Of a stretch of 64,000 nucleotides of DNA, positions 44,285-55,922 are shown piece by piece. The notes under the pieces are model-generated. The model was not told where the DNA came from. It did not search any database and was given only the letters and a program-made list of their open reading frames with translations. A program made the translations under genes and the position numbers. The stretch's first letter is position 1. Each line of letters begins with the position of its first letter. Source of the DNA: Bradyrhizobium sp. NDS-1 (GTDB lineage: Bacteria > Pseudomonadota > Alphaproteobacteria > Rhizobiales > Xanthobacteraceae); contig NZ_CP136628.1 of assembly GCF_032918005.1 (NCBI RefSeq), positions 372,001 through 436,000 on the forward strand. The letters run 5' to 3'.

Positions 44285-45160
44285 ATGGCGTCACTTAAAG
44301 ACATGCGCGTGCGCATCGCCTCCACCAAGGCGACGCAAAAGATCACCAAGGCCATGCAGATGGTCGCTGCGTCCAGGTTGCGCCGTGCCCAGCAGGCGGC
44401 CGAGGCTGCACGTCCCTACGCCGACAAGATGAGCGCGGTGATCTCCAACATTGCCGCCGCTGCCGCCGGTTCGCCCGGCGCGCCGGCACTGCTTGCCGGC
44501 ACCGGCAAGGACCAGGTCCACCTGCTGCTGGTCTGCACCGGCGAGCGCGGCCTGTCCGGTGCCTTCAATTCCTCGATCGTGCGTCTTGCGCGCGATCGCG
44601 CCCAGTCGCTGATGGCGCAGGGCAAGGAGGTCAAATTCTTCTGCGTCGGCCGCAAGGGCTATGAGCAGCTCCGCCGCCTGTTCGACAAGCAGATCGTCGA
44701 GCATCTCGACCTGCGCAGCGTTCGTCAGCTCGGCTTCGTCAACGCCGAGGACATCGCCAGGAAGGTGCTGGCCCGTTTCGAGAACGGCGAGTTCGACGTC
44801 TGCACGCTGTTCTACGCGCAGTTCAAGTCGGTGATCGCCCAGATCCCGACTGCGCAGCAGATCATTCCGCTGGTCGTGGAAGAGAAGGCGGCGAACGCGC
44901 CGTCGACGTCCTACGAATATGAGCCGGAGGAGGACGAACTCCTGTCGGGCCTGTTGCCGCGCAACATCGCGGTGCAGATCTTCCGCGCGCTGCTGGAGAA
45001 CAACGCCTCGTTCTACGGCGCGCAGATGAGCTCGATGGACAACGCCACCCGCAACGCCGGCGAAATGATCCGCAAGCAAACCCAGATCTACAACCGAACC
45101 CGTCAAGCCCAGATCACCAAGGAGCTGATCGAGATCATCTCCGGCGCCGAGGCGGTCTGA
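44285..45160 (+). CDS. atpG: ATP synthase F1 subunit gamma
   Basis: A 291-aa central rotor shaft subunit. N-terminal [20 protein letters not shown] and C-terminal [20 protein letters not shown] form the characteristic coiled coil; [12 protein letters not shown] is the conserved internal motif. A palindromic repeat separates it from atpA. Confidence 0.98.
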   Translation: MASLKDMRVRIASTKATQKITKAMQMVAASRLRRAQQAAEAARPYADKMSAVISNIAAAAAGSPGAPALLAGTGKDQVHLLLVCTGERGLSGAFNSSIVRLARDRAQSLMAQGKEVKFFCVGRKGYEQLRRLFDKQIVEHLDLRSVRQLGFVNAEDIARKVLARFENGEFDVCTLFYAQFKSVIAQIPTAQQIIPLVVEEKAANAPSTSYEYEPEEDELLSGLLPRNIAVQIFRALLENNASFYGAQMSSMDNATRNAGEMIRKQTQIYNRTRQAQITKELIEIISGAEAV

Positions 45161-45190
45161 CGCACGAACCAACGACGGTCGTTCAAGTAA

Positions 45191-46657
<1,467 letters not shown>

Positions 46658-46661
46658 GCGG

Positions 46662-47150
<489 letters not shown>

Positions 47151-47152
<2 letters not shown>

Positions 47153-47177
47153 GCCCCGGGGCACCGCTCCGGGGCTT
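47151..47177 (+). terminator. Terminator of the atp operon
   Basis: AAGCCCCGG/CCGGGGCTT, a 9-bp perfect stem with a 9-nt loop, followed by TTGGG. It overlaps the atpC stop codon. Confidence 0.85.
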
Positions 47178-47201
47178 TGGGCCTATCAATTGCCGAACAA
47201 G

Positions 47202-47236
47202 TTCAGCGCTCGTCACCGACCGTGACGGGCGCTGAA
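47202..47236. other. Strong hairpin downstream of atpC
   Basis: TTCAGCGC (47202-47209) pairs with GCGCTGAA (47229-47236) and, after a T-G step, CGTCAC pairs with GTGACG around a 5-nt loop. It is 25 bp past the atp terminator and is followed by ACTTTGTTG. It may be a second terminator; the rest of the gap to 47411 shows no gene. Confidence 0.65.
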
Positions 47237-47411
47237 ACTTTGTTGCACCACGCATGGGATAGCGGCAGGCTCCCTTGCGGATTTTGTTCCCGGGGCGCGC
47301 CCAGCAAGGGGAGGGAATGCGAAATGGTGCGTCCCTCGAGCGCAAATCTCCGACGAAAATCCTCAAATGATTTCAGCCCCATTCTACTGTGCATGGGGTT
47401 GTTTTCGCAGG

Positions 47412-47912
47412 TCAGTTTCCGAAGTCCGCAAACTCTCGCGCCACGGCCTGATAGACCTCACGCCGGAACGGCACCACGATGTCCGCTATGCGGTCGAGAC
47501 GTTCCCAGCGCCAGGCGTCGAACTCCGCGGGCTGGTCGTTGCGCGGCGTCAGCGGGTCGATCTCGTCATCCTTGCCGGTGAAGCGCAGCGCGAACCATTT
47601 CTGGCGCTGCCCGCGAAACTTCGCCAGCCGGTGCGTCTGCGGGCCGTCGTAAGGCGGGAATTCGTAGGTCAGCCAGTCGGTCTCGCCGAGATAGTCGGCG
47701 CTGACGACGCTGGTCTCTTCCCACAGCTCGCGCATCGCGGCGTCGCGCAGATTCTCGCCCTCGTCGACGCCGCCCTGCGGCATCTGCCAGTCGAGCCCCG
47801 GAAGGATGATCTCGGGGCCGTCGCCCTTGAAGCGGTGGCCGACCAGCACTCGGCCATCGGCATTGAAGAGGGCAATCCCCACGTTGGGGCGGTAGGGTTT
47901 TTCGTTCGTCAC
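47412..47912 (-). CDS. rppH: RNA pyrophosphohydrolase, Nudix family (copy 1)
   Basis: A 166-aa Nudix hydrolase that removes pyrophosphate from 5'-triphosphorylated RNA. N-terminus YRPNVGIALFNADGRVLVG and [18 protein letters not shown] lead into the Nudix box ending RELWEETSV, with the metal-binding glutamates intact. RGQRQKWFALRFTGKDDEI is typical of RppH. A second, related gene lies 60 bp upstream on the same strand. Confidence 0.93.
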   Translation of the reverse strand: MTNEKPYRPNVGIALFNADGRVLVGHRFKGDGPEIILPGLDWQMPQGGVDEGENLRDAAMRELWEETSVVSADYLGETDWLTYEFPPYDGPQTHRLAKFRGQRQKWFALRFTGKDDEIDPLTPRNDQPAEFDAWRWERLDRIADIVVPFRREVYQAVAREFADFGN

Positions 47913-47972
47913 GCGAGTATCCTCATCGTCATTCCGGAGATGCTTAGCATCGAACCCGGAGCGACGATTGAT

Positions 47973-48479
47973 TCATTGGTCCGCCAGCGCGGAAAACTCC
48001 TCGACCACGCGCTCATAGACCGGGCGCTTGAAGGGAATGATCAGCCCGGTCAGATTCTGCATCGGCTCCCAGCGCCAGCTTATGAACTCGGCCTTGTGGC
48101 CGCCGCCGCCGGGCCTTTCGACGTTGATCTCGCTGTCCTTGCCGGTGAAGCGCACCGCGTACCATTTCTGGCGCTGGCCGCGGTAGCGGCCCTTCCAGGC
48201 GCGCCCGGCGACGGTGCGCGGAATGTCGTAAGTGAGCCAGTCCGGGACCTCGCCGAGCCGCTCGACCGAGCGCACGCTGGTCTCCTCATAGAGCTCGCGC
48301 TTGGCGGCCTCCCAGGTGTCTTCGCCGGGATCGACGCCGCCTTGCGGCATCTGCCAGACATGGGTGTCGTCGACATGTTCGATGCCGCCGGCGCGGCGGC
48401 CGATGAACACCAGGCCTTTCGGGTTGATCAGCATCACGCCGACGCAGGTCCGGTAGGGCAGATCCTCGTAACGCGCCAT
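47973..48479 (-). CDS. RNA pyrophosphohydrolase-like Nudix protein (copy 2)
   Basis: A 168-aa paralog of the gene at 47412. Start chosen at 48479 ([17 protein letters not shown]), matching the first copy's N-terminus. Nudix box [18 protein letters not shown]...RELYEETSV is intact and [19 protein letters not shown] is shared. Extra differences are a GGGGHKAEF loop. Both copies appear functional; how they split substrates is unknown. 60 bp separates it from copy 1. Confidence 0.92.
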   Translation of the reverse strand: MARYEDLPYRTCVGVMLINPKGLVFIGRRAGGIEHVDDTHVWQMPQGGVDPGEDTWEAAKRELYEETSVRSVERLGEVPDWLTYDIPRTVAGRAWKGRYRGQRQKWYAVRFTGKDSEINVERPGGGGHKAEFISWRWEPMQNLTGLIIPFKRPVYERVVEEFSALADQ

Positions 48480-48552
48480 TCCGCCAGACCTCTCGCATGC
48501 TGTCGGTAGCCAATGGCCCCGCGAGGACCCGTGCCCTACCAATCCGTTGATT

Positions 48553-49779
48553 TTAGCTGGATTTTGATTTCAGCATCGCGGTTGTCAATGGCACCAAAAG
48601 AATACCCCGGTCGGCCAACGTCTTGGTCCAGGCGGCGATGCGCTCGATCGAGACGGGCAGGGCGGAGGCCGTCCCGACCGCCGCGCCGCGTTCGCGTGCC
48701 GCGGATTCGAGCTTGTTCAGGGCGCGGTCGATCTCGGTGGGGGTCGGCACCACGTCGATCGCGATGTCGCCCTTGCCGAACGGCATGGCCTGGTTCGCCG
48801 CGGCCTGGGGCGCGATGCTGCGGGGCGAGGAACCGTCGTCGAAGAAGCCGAGGCCGCGCTTGGCCGCCTCGCGGATGATCGGCTGCATCGCCGGCTCCGT
48901 CGCGATGAAGCGGGCGCCCATGAAATTGGCGATGCCGGCATAGCCCTGCATCCGGCTCAAATGCCAGTACAGGCGGTCCATGTTCTGGTCGGCGCTGAGC
49001 GAGGTCAGCAGCGTCTGCGGTCCCGGATCGTTGTCGGGGAAGTCGTAGGGCTCCATCGGGATCTGCAGGAAGATCTCGTGGCGCTGCGCGCGGGCCCGCT
49101 CGGCGAGCTTGCCGGGATCGGCGCCGTAGGGCGTGAAGGCCAGCGTCACCGCCGGCGGCAGCTTCATGATAGCGTCCGTGGTCTTGGCGGCGCCGACGCC
49201 GAGGCCGCCGATCACGATGGCGACCACCGGCATCTTCGCGGCTTTGGCGCGGTCGGCGTCTGCCGCGTAGACGTTGAACGGCTTCAAGTCGCCGGCGACC
49301 ACCGGGATCATGCCGTAGCGTGACTTCTCCAGCAGTTTTGGATTGATCCCGGCCATGACGGGCGGCGGCGCCGACGCCGCGGCATCGCCCTTGTCGGCGG
49401 CTTCGCCACCGATGACCACGTCGTGGCGGGCGCCGGTGGAGCCGTCGATCATGGTGATGGTCTTCTGCTCGCCGGCAGGGGCCTGCTTCGTCGCTTCGCT
49501 GGTCTCGTGCTTGCCCTCTGGCTTGGTGTCCGACCCGTGGCCTGCGGCGGCGGGTTTCTCGTCCGCTGCCTTGTCCGTCTGCTTGATGGCGATCCGCGTC
49601 ATCGGCTCGCCGCCAAGTGGATCCTTGTTGAAGATCGCGAAGCCGGCAAAGGTAACCAGGAACAGGCCGAACAGGACGGCGAGCAGCTGCATGGCCGTGA
49701 ACGGCAGCCGTAGCCGGCGTTTCCGGCGCGGCTTGTCCTGTCCGAGCGGGGCGCTCAGATCATCGGCCGTTTCAGTCAT
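48553..49779 (-). CDS. Divergent polysaccharide deacetylase family protein
   Basis: A 408-aa protein: basic N-terminus, one span ([20 protein letters not shown]), a low-complexity charged linker (about 60-130), then the divergent polysaccharide deacetylase domain: [53 protein letters not shown], and [13 protein letters not shown]. It lies between the RppH pair and ctpA-envC, a conserved arrangement in which it is thought to act with the envelope enzymes. The usual catalytic Asp/His set is only partly recognisable. Confidence 0.88.
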   Translation of the reverse strand: MTETADDLSAPLGQDKPRRKRRLRLPFTAMQLLAVLFGLFLVTFAGFAIFNKDPLGGEPMTRIAIKQTDKAADEKPAAAGHGSDTKPEGKHETSEATKQAPAGEQKTITMIDGSTGARHDVVIGGEAADKGDAAASAPPPVMAGINPKLLEKSRYGMIPVVAGDLKPFNVYAADADRAKAAKMPVVAIVIGGLGVGAAKTTDAIMKLPPAVTLAFTPYGADPGKLAERARAQRHEIFLQIPMEPYDFPDNDPGPQTLLTSLSADQNMDRLYWHLSRMQGYAGIANFMGARFIATEPAMQPIIREAAKRGLGFFDDGSSPRSIAPQAAANQAMPFGKGDIAIDVVPTPTEIDRALNKLESAARERGAAVGTASALPVSIERIAAWTKTLADRGILLVPLTTAMLKSKSS

Positions 49780-49890
49780 GCGCGATCCCGAATCACTCGC
49801 GATGACGATACCACGCCGAGGTCAAGCGACGGCAGGCCGGGATAGGCCGGGGATGCCGGGAGTTCGAAGCAACCAGGAGTTCCAAGCAAA

Positions 49891-49915
49891 AAGGGCGGCT
49901 CCAGGAGCCGCCCTT
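49891..49915 (-). terminator. Terminator after ctpA
   Basis: A 12-bp perfect stem AAGGGCGGCTCC/GGAGCCGCCCTT with a 1-nt visible loop (realistically 3-5 nt), followed on the minus strand by TTTTTGC, 27 bp past the ctpA stop. Confidence 0.88.
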
Positions 49916-49941
49916 CTCGTCAGATCTAACGACGCCAGGAC

Positions 49942-51300
49942 CTAGTTCGCCGCCTTGGGCTTGTCGGTCGTGGCCTTGTTGTCGCCACCAGGGGCCGGCG
50001 CGGCCGATGCGCTGTTCTTGATACCGTGCAGCAGGTCGCCGGCGAGCTTGAGCGCCTTGTCGTCCTTGGCGTCCGGCGGGACGTAGGACTGCGAGCCGGT
50101 CTTCTCGTCGCCGTCGTTCTTGAGATGGCCGCGCAGCGAAGCTTCGCCCTTGGTGTCGGTGCGCGACTTCAACTCGTCCGGCACGTCCTGCAGCACTTCG
50201 ATGTCGGGCACGATGCCCTTGGCCTGGATCGACTTGCCCGACGGCGTGTAATAGCGCGCGGTGGTCAGACGCAGCGCCCCGTTGCCGCTTCCGAGCGGAA
50301 TGATGGTCTGCACTGAACCCTTGCCGAACGAGCGCGTGCCGACGATGGTTGCGCGCTTGTGGTCCTGCAGCGCGCCGGCGACGATTTCCGACGCCGAAGC
50401 CGAGCCGCCATTGACCAGCACGATGACCGGCTTGCCCTTGGTGAGGTCACCCGAATGCGCGGCGCGGCGCTGGGTTTCCTCGGCATTGCGGCCGCGGGTC
50501 GAGACGATCTCGCCCTTCTCCAGGAAGGCGTCGGAGACAGTGACCGCTTCCTCGAGCAGGCCGCCCGGATTGTTGCGGAGATCGATGATGTAGCCCTTGA
50601 GCTTGTCGCCGATCTGATTCGAGAGGTTGCCGATCTCGCGCTTCAGGCCTTCGGTGGTCTGCTCGTTGAAAGTGGTGACGCGGATATAGGCGATATCGTC
50701 CTGCTCGACACGCGCGCGCACCGAGCGGACGCGGATGTTGTCGCGCACCAGCGTGACGTCGATCGGATTGTCCTGGCCCTTGCGGATGATCTTGAGCTTG
50801 ATCTTGGTGTTGACCGGGCCGCGCATCTTCTCGACCGCCTGGTTCAGGGTCAGGCCCTGCACCGCCTCGTCGTCGAGATTGGTGATGATGTCGTTGGCCA
50901 TGACACCGGCGCGCGAGGCCGGCGTGTCGTCGATCGGCGAGACCACCTTGATGAGGCCGTCTTCCATCGTGACCTCGATGCCGAGGCCGCCGAATTCACC
51001 GCGGGTCTGCACCTGCATGTCGCGGAAGCTCTTGGCGTCCATGTAGCTCGAATGCGGATCGAGGCCGGTGAGCATGCCGCTGATGGCCGATTCGATCAGC
51101 TTGGTGTCGTCGGGCTTCTCGACATAGTCGGAGCGCACGCGCTCGAAGACATCGCCGAACAGATTGAGCTGGCGATAGGTATCCGCGGTGGCGGCTCGCG
51201 CGCTCGAACCCATGAACACCGCGCGCGGTTGCGTCACGAACAGCGTCAGTGCCGCACCGGTGGCTGCGCTGAGGAGGATTACTGAAGTCTTGCGCATCAT
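49942..51300 (-). CDS. ctpA: S41 family carboxy-terminal processing peptidase CtpA
   Basis: A 452-aa periplasmic serine protease: N-terminal signal segment, PDZ domain (about 90-165, GIEVTMEDGLIKVVSPIDDTPA), and the S41 catalytic domain with nucleophile Ser in NGGSASASEIVAGAL and Lys in TRSFGKGSVQT. The C-terminal tail is low-complexity and Ala/Lys-rich. Its start overlaps the envC stop by 4 bp, implying coupled expression of protease and amidase activator. Confidence 0.96.
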   Translation of the reverse strand: MMRKTSVILLSAATGAALTLFVTQPRAVFMGSSARAATADTYRQLNLFGDVFERVRSDYVEKPDDTKLIESAISGMLTGLDPHSSYMDAKSFRDMQVQTRGEFGGLGIEVTMEDGLIKVVSPIDDTPASRAGVMANDIITNLDDEAVQGLTLNQAVEKMRGPVNTKIKLKIIRKGQDNPIDVTLVRDNIRVRSVRARVEQDDIAYIRVTTFNEQTTEGLKREIGNLSNQIGDKLKGYIIDLRNNPGGLLEEAVTVSDAFLEKGEIVSTRGRNAEETQRRAAHSGDLTKGKPVIVLVNGGSASASEIVAGALQDHKRATIVGTRSFGKGSVQTIIPLGSGNGALRLTTARYYTPSGKSIQAKGIVPDIEVLQDVPDELKSRTDTKGEASLRGHLKNDGDEKTGSQSYVPPDAKDDKALKLAGDLLHGIKNSASAAPAPGGDNKATTDKPKAAN

Positions 51301-52643
51301 CCGCGAACCTTCTCGCCTTCATTTGCGGCCCACCATGGGCCTGGATCGATTGGAGTGCCGTCCTTACGGAACTCGACATACAGCACAGGTTGGCTCGCGT
51401 TCGTCGCGAGAATGGAAGCGACCTGAGAGGTCGACCCCATGGTCGCGACCGGCTCCCCCGTGAGCACAAACTGTCCGATGTTGACCGAAATGCGCTCCAT
51501 CCCGGCGATCAGGACATGATACCCGCCCCCGGCATTGAGGATCAAGAGTTGTCCATAGCTGCGGAACGGGCCGGAATAGACCACCCAGCCGTCACACGGC
51601 GTTGTGACCTGGGAGCCGGGCTTGGTCGCCAGCGAAATGCCCTTCTGGACCCCGCCGACCCCGTCGGAACCGCCAAAATCCCTGATCTTGTTACCGTTAA
51701 CCGGAAGCGGCAGGAGGCCCTTGGCCGAGGCGAAGGCAATCGCCGGGGTGGTCCGGGACCGGTCCTTGAATGCGCCCGGGCCGGATTTGGCGCTGGCGGC
51801 CGCCTTGGCCTCTGCCAGCTTTGCCGCCTCGGCGGCTTTCTCGGCCGCCTTGGCGGCGCTTTGCAGGTCCTGCTCCATCTTGGTGATCAGGCCCTGGAGA
51901 TCGCCGACCTGCTTTGAAAGCATGATCGCGCGCGCGTTCTCGGCGTCGAGATCCTTTTCGCGCCCCGCCTGCTGGCGCTGCCGCTCGTCGACGAGGGCGG
52001 TGAGCCGGGTCTGGTCGCTGCGGACCCGGTCGCGGTCAGAGGCGAGCTGGTCGCGCTCGGTGGCGATGGACTTGCGCAAGGCCACGAGCTCGCCGAGCTC
52101 GCTTGCGATCTTTTCGGCGCGGCCGCGCAACTCCGGCACCACGGCGCCGAGCAGCATCGCCGTGCGCAGCGATTGCAGCGCATCTTCGGGCCGCACCAGC
52201 AGCGCCGGCGGCGTCCGTCGCCCGGCCCGCTGCAGCGCCGCCAGCACCTCCACGATGTCGGCGCGGCGCGAATCCAGCGATGCGCGCATCGCCTGCTCGC
52301 GTCCGTTCAGCGCGCGCAGCCGTGCTTCGGTCTCGTCGATCTTGCTCTCCACGCTGCGCACATTGGCGGCAGTGTCGATCAGCTGCTGGTTGAGCTGGGT
52401 TCGGTCCTGGCCGAGCGCGGTGATCTCGGCCTTGAGCTTGGCCTGCGCTTCCTCCGCGCTCTTCTGCCTGGCGCGCGCGGCTTCCAGCTCCTGCTCGCGC
52501 TGCTTGATGGCATCGGGCGAGACGGCTGCGGCTTGCTGTGCCGGATTTGCCGTCTGAGCTTGCGCGAGGCTTGTATACGCTTGCGCGAGGCTTGCGCCGG
52601 CGACGCTCGTGATCAGCAACAGGTTGAGGAGCGGCGCTCGCAT
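51297..52643 (-). CDS. envC: EnvC-like murein hydrolase activator (degenerate LytM/M23)
   Basis: A 448-aa exported protein: signal peptide, a coiled coil from about 45 to 270 (QREQELEAARARQKSAEEAQ), then a LytM domain (about 330-440). The zinc ligands are degenerate: QKGISLAT replaces HxGxD, and LYVEFR replaces HxHxR, so it should be an activator of amidases rather than an endopeptidase, as in E. coli EnvC. Overlaps ctpA by 4 bp. Confidence 0.92.
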   Translation of the reverse strand: MRAPLLNLLLITSVAGASLAQAYTSLAQAQTANPAQQAAAVSPDAIKQREQELEAARARQKSAEEAQAKLKAEITALGQDRTQLNQQLIDTAANVRSVESKIDETEARLRALNGREQAMRASLDSRRADIVEVLAALQRAGRRTPPALLVRPEDALQSLRTAMLLGAVVPELRGRAEKIASELGELVALRKSIATERDQLASDRDRVRSDQTRLTALVDERQRQQAGREKDLDAENARAIMLSKQVGDLQGLITKMEQDLQSAAKAAEKAAEAAKLAEAKAAASAKSGPGAFKDRSRTTPAIAFASAKGLLPLPVNGNKIRDFGGSDGVGGVQKGISLATKPGSQVTTPCDGWVVYSGPFRSYGQLLILNAGGGYHVLIAGMERISVNIGQFVLTGEPVATMGSTSQVASILATNASQPVLYVEFRKDGTPIDPGPWWAANEGEKVRG

Positions 52644-52673
52644 CGTGTCGGCAAGGTGCTCGTTATGCGCGCA

Positions 52674-53156
52674 TCACGCGCGGTGATAGGGGTGGCCGGC
52701 CAGAATGGTGGCGGCCCGGTAAAGCTGTTCCAGAAGCATGACGCGGACTATTTGGTGCGGCCAGGTCGCAGAGCCGAACGCGATCGCAAGCTTGGCCTTA
52801 CGGCGCAATTCGGGCGAAAGTCCGTCCGCCCCTCCGATCACGAAGATAGTATGTGCGGTACCTTCATCGCGCCAGCGGCCGAGATGCCGTGCGAATACGG
52901 TGGACTCGAGATTCTGGCCGCGCTCGTCGAGCGCCACCAGGATCGATTTTTCCGGAATATGAACCGAGATTGCCGCGGCCTCCTCAGCCATCCGCGTCGC
53001 GGTGTCGCGCGCGCGGCTCTCGGGGATTTCGTGGACCAGGAGCTCGCGGAATCCGAGCTTGCGGCCGGCCTCGTCGAACCGCTCGAAATAGCGGTCGGCA
53101 AGCTCCCGTTCGGGGCCCTGCTTCAGCCGGCCCACCGCAATGACAGCCACACGCAT
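52674..53156 (-). CDS. rlmH: 23S rRNA pseudouridine-1915 N3-methyltransferase
   Basis: A 160-aa SPOUT methyltransferase. Start at 53156 (MRVAVIAVGRLKQGPE). The knotted SAM site shows FVIGGADGLSPELRRKA and the C-terminal LLEQLYRAATILAGHPYHRA is diagnostic. The upstream in-frame extension to 53216 is rejected. Confidence 0.97.
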   Translation of the reverse strand: MRVAVIAVGRLKQGPERELADRYFERFDEAGRKLGFRELLVHEIPESRARDTATRMAEEAAAISVHIPEKSILVALDERGQNLESTVFARHLGRWRDEGTAHTIFVIGGADGLSPELRRKAKLAIAFGSATWPHQIVRVMLLEQLYRAATILAGHPYHRA

Positions 53157-53250
53157 GGATTCTTCGGAGCCGTGTTTCAAGACCGCGCGCGATAAGCGCG
53201 CGCACGACGCTAGCATGCGCGTCAGCCGATTCGAAATCGGCCCGATGAGC

Positions 53251-53679
53251 CTAGATCGCCTTCGCCGCCCCTGGGCCCTGCGTGTACAATCGCTCGAGAT
53301 TGTAGAACTCGCGGACTTCGGGTCGGAATATGTGCACGATCACGTCGCCGGAATCGATCAACACCCAGTCGCAATTGGGCAAGCCCTCGACGTGGATGTT
53401 CTTGATGCCGTTCTCCTTGAGGCCCTTGGCGACGTTTTCCGCGATCGCGCCGACGTGCCGGTTCACCCGGCCGGTGGTGACGATCATGTAGTCGGAGTAC
53501 GCCGATTTGCCGCGAAGGTCGATGGTGACCGTCTCTTCCGCCTTCATGTCGTCGAGGCGGGAGAGGATCAGGCTCAGCGTCTTGTCGGCGTCGGGTTGCG
53601 CCTTCAAGGCCGCAGCTTTGGTCGATGTTTTACGCGCCGGCTTGGCAACCTTGGGTAAAACAGACTCTGTCTTGGACAA
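53251..53679 (-). CDS. rsfS: Ribosomal silencing factor RsfS
   Basis: A 142-aa protein that binds L14 and blocks subunit joining. A Lys/Ala-rich N-terminal extension of about 30 residues precedes the core: SLILSRLDDMKAEE, IDLRGKSAYSDYMIVTTGR, GLPNCDWVLIDSGDVIVHIF. It sits between nadD and rlmH, the conserved order. Confidence 0.97.
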   Translation of the reverse strand: MSKTESVLPKVAKPARKTSTKAAALKAQPDADKTLSLILSRLDDMKAEETVTIDLRGKSAYSDYMIVTTGRVNRHVGAIAENVAKGLKENGIKNIHVEGLPNCDWVLIDSGDVIVHIFRPEVREFYNLERLYTQGPGAAKAI

Positions 53680-53820
53680 TACAGATGTGGTCAGGGACCA
53701 TTCCTTTCACTGTATCGCGAACGCCGAATCCGGCGCTCACTGGTTACACTACATCATGTGGGGTTAAGGGTTTCAATATGCCAGAGAGCCCCGGGGCCCC
53801 CCATGTCCGCACGGTCTGAC

Positions 53821-54465
53821 TCACTTCGTACCTTTCCAGCTTCCGTCCGGGTTCCGTAAGCCGGTTGAAGAGAGATTTAGCTTCATTCCTGTCAGGAAGA
53901 TCCAGGCCGGCGCCGGTCGATCCGCAAGCAGCGCTGCCTCGTTCTCCGGCAGGCGGTACCGCCGGAGTGCCTGGGCGGCCGGGGAGGCGAGGGCGCGAAA
54001 GCTCTGCGGCGGGCGGTCGATGACCGCCATCGGCACCTGGCCGGCGATGCGCCGCCAGTGCTGCCAACGATGGAATTGAGCGAGGTTGTCGGCGCCCATG
54101 ATCCAGACAAAGCGCAAGCCCGAGAGGCGGCGGCGCAAGGTGGTGATCGTGTCGATAGTATAGCGGGTACGAATGACGGATTCGAGACAGCTGACCTCGA
54201 TCCGCGGGTCCTCGGCAATTTCGCGCGCCGCCTGCATGCGTTCGCCGAGCTCATGCAGCGTGCCGTTCTCCTTCAGCGGATTGCCTGGCGTCACCAACCA
54301 CCACACGCGATCGAGCTGAAGGCGCTTCAGCGCGAACTGGCTGATGGCGCGATGGGCCTGGTGCGGCGGATTGAACGAGCCGCCGAGCAGGCCGATGCGC
54401 ATGCCCGAGGTGTGGGTTGGTATGGCCTGCGCGAAGAAACGTGGCGCGACGAAATTGTTGCTCAA
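53821..54465 (-). CDS. nadD: Nicotinate-nucleotide adenylyltransferase
   Basis: A 214-aa NAD-biosynthesis enzyme: [14 protein letters not shown] nucleotidyltransferase motif (His pair), [28 protein letters not shown] and C-terminal STGLRN. An N-terminal extension of 21 residues precedes [10 protein letters not shown]; the internal ATG at 54402 is a possible true start. 19 bp after proA. Confidence 0.95.
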   Translation of the reverse strand: MSNNFVAPRFFAQAIPTHTSGMRIGLLGGSFNPPHQAHRAISQFALKRLQLDRVWWLVTPGNPLKENGTLHELGERMQAAREIAEDPRIEVSCLESVIRTRYTIDTITTLRRRLSGLRFVWIMGADNLAQFHRWQHWRRIAGQVPMAVIDRPPQSFRALASPAAQALRRYRLPENEAALLADRPAPAWIFLTGMKLNLSSTGLRNPDGSWKGTK

Positions 54466-54484
54466 TGCCCCGCGCCCCGCGACT

Positions 54485-55780
54485 TTACGGCCGCGTCTGC
54501 CCGGTGCCGCGAACGCGATATTTAAAGCTCGTCAATTGCTCGGCGCCGACAGGGCCGCGGGCGTGGAAACGGCCGGTGGCGATGCCGATCTCGGCGCCGA
54601 AGCCGAACTCGCCGCCATCGGCGAACTGCGTCGAGGCGTTGTGCAGCACGATCGCGGAATCGACCTCGCTCAGGAATTTGTTCGCCGCCGCCTCATCCGC
54701 GCTCACGATCGCATCGGTATGGTGCGAGCCATGGTTCTGGATGTGCACGATCGCGCCATCGACACCGTCCACCACCTTCGCCGCGATGATCGCGTCGAGA
54801 TATTCGGTGTCCCAATCATCTTCGCTGGCAGGCTTTACGCGAGCATCGATCTTCTGCACGGCATCGTCGCCGCGCACCTCGCAGCCGGCCTCGATCAGCA
54901 TCTGGACCAGCGGCTTCAGATTCTTGCCGGCAGCGGCGCGATCGACCAGCAGCGTCTCGGCCGCGCCGCAGACGCCGGTGCGGCGCATTTTCGCGTTGAG
55001 CACGATCGACTTCGCCATGGCGAGGTCGGCACTGGCATCGACATAGACGTGATTGACGCCTTCGAGATGCGCGAACACGGGCACGCGCGCTTCCTGCTCG
55101 ACGCGTGCGACGAGGCTTTTTCCGCCGCGGGGCACGATCACGTCGACGGCGCCGTTCAATCCCGACAGCATCATGCCGACCGCCGCGCGGTCGCGCGTCG
55201 GGACCAGTGTGATCGCGGCTTCAGGCAGGCCGGCTTCGCGCAGGCCCTGCACCAGGCATTCATGGATGGCGCGGCACGAGCGGAAGCTGTCGGAGCCGCC
55301 GCGCAGGATCACGGCGTTGCCCGACTTCAGGCACAGCACGCCGGCATCCGCCGCGACATTGGGCCTGCTCTCGAAGATCACGCCGACGACGCCGAGCGGC
55401 ACGCGCACGCGCTCGATCGTCATGCCGTTCGGCCGCTGCCAGCTCTCGGTGACGATGCCGATCGGGTCGGCAATGCCGCGCACGATGCCGATGCCTTCGG
55501 CCATGCCATCGACCCGCGCCGGCGTCAGCGTCAGGCGGTCGATGAAGGAGGAGGTGGCGTTACCGGAGGCGCGCGCCTCCGCGACGTCCTCGGCATTGGC
55601 GGCGAGAATCGCCGCAGCGTTCGCGCGGATCGCCCGCTCCATGGCCTCGAGCGCCCGGTTCTTCTGCTCCGGCGGCGCCAGCGCCAGCACGCGCGCGGCA
55701 GCGCGGGCACGGGTTCCGAGATCGGACATCAGGGCCTGGAGATCGGCAGTGCCGTCAACGGCTTTGAGGGGGGCGGCCAT
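54485..55780 (-). CDS. proA: Glutamate-5-semialdehyde dehydrogenase (gamma-glutamyl phosphate reductase)
   Basis: A 431-aa enzyme of proline synthesis reducing gamma-glutamyl phosphate. Catalytic Cys in [14 protein letters not shown]; also [25 protein letters not shown] and [13 protein letters not shown]. Start ATG 55780 ([14 protein letters not shown]). Downstream of proB by 142 bp. Confidence 0.97.
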   Translation of the reverse strand: MAAPLKAVDGTADLQALMSDLGTRARAAARVLALAPPEQKNRALEAMERAIRANAAAILAANAEDVAEARASGNATSSFIDRLTLTPARVDGMAEGIGIVRGIADPIGIVTESWQRPNGMTIERVRVPLGVVGVIFESRPNVAADAGVLCLKSGNAVILRGGSDSFRSCRAIHECLVQGLREAGLPEAAITLVPTRDRAAVGMMLSGLNGAVDVIVPRGGKSLVARVEQEARVPVFAHLEGVNHVYVDASADLAMAKSIVLNAKMRRTGVCGAAETLLVDRAAAGKNLKPLVQMLIEAGCEVRGDDAVQKIDARVKPASEDDWDTEYLDAIIAAKVVDGVDGAIVHIQNHGSHHTDAIVSADEAAANKFLSEVDSAIVLHNASTQFADGGEFGFGAEIGIATGRFHARGPVGAEQLTSFKYRVRGTGQTRP

Positions 55781-55922
55781 GGGAGTTTCAACCTTCTGCT
55801 AAGGCGGTGTCCTAGCACGGAAATCCCGCATTTGCGAAGGGCGGGGAGGGTATGGCAGGGGCCCGGTCGGGTAGGACGAGCCCGGACGACAGACCGGCCC
55901 CGGCGTCACGGAGGCGGGCGCC

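Noticed and set aside
53680..53820. Promoter for rsfS with TTGAAA and a weak downstream hexamer
   Set aside because: The -10 match is poor and spacing is off, so it is not reported as a feature.
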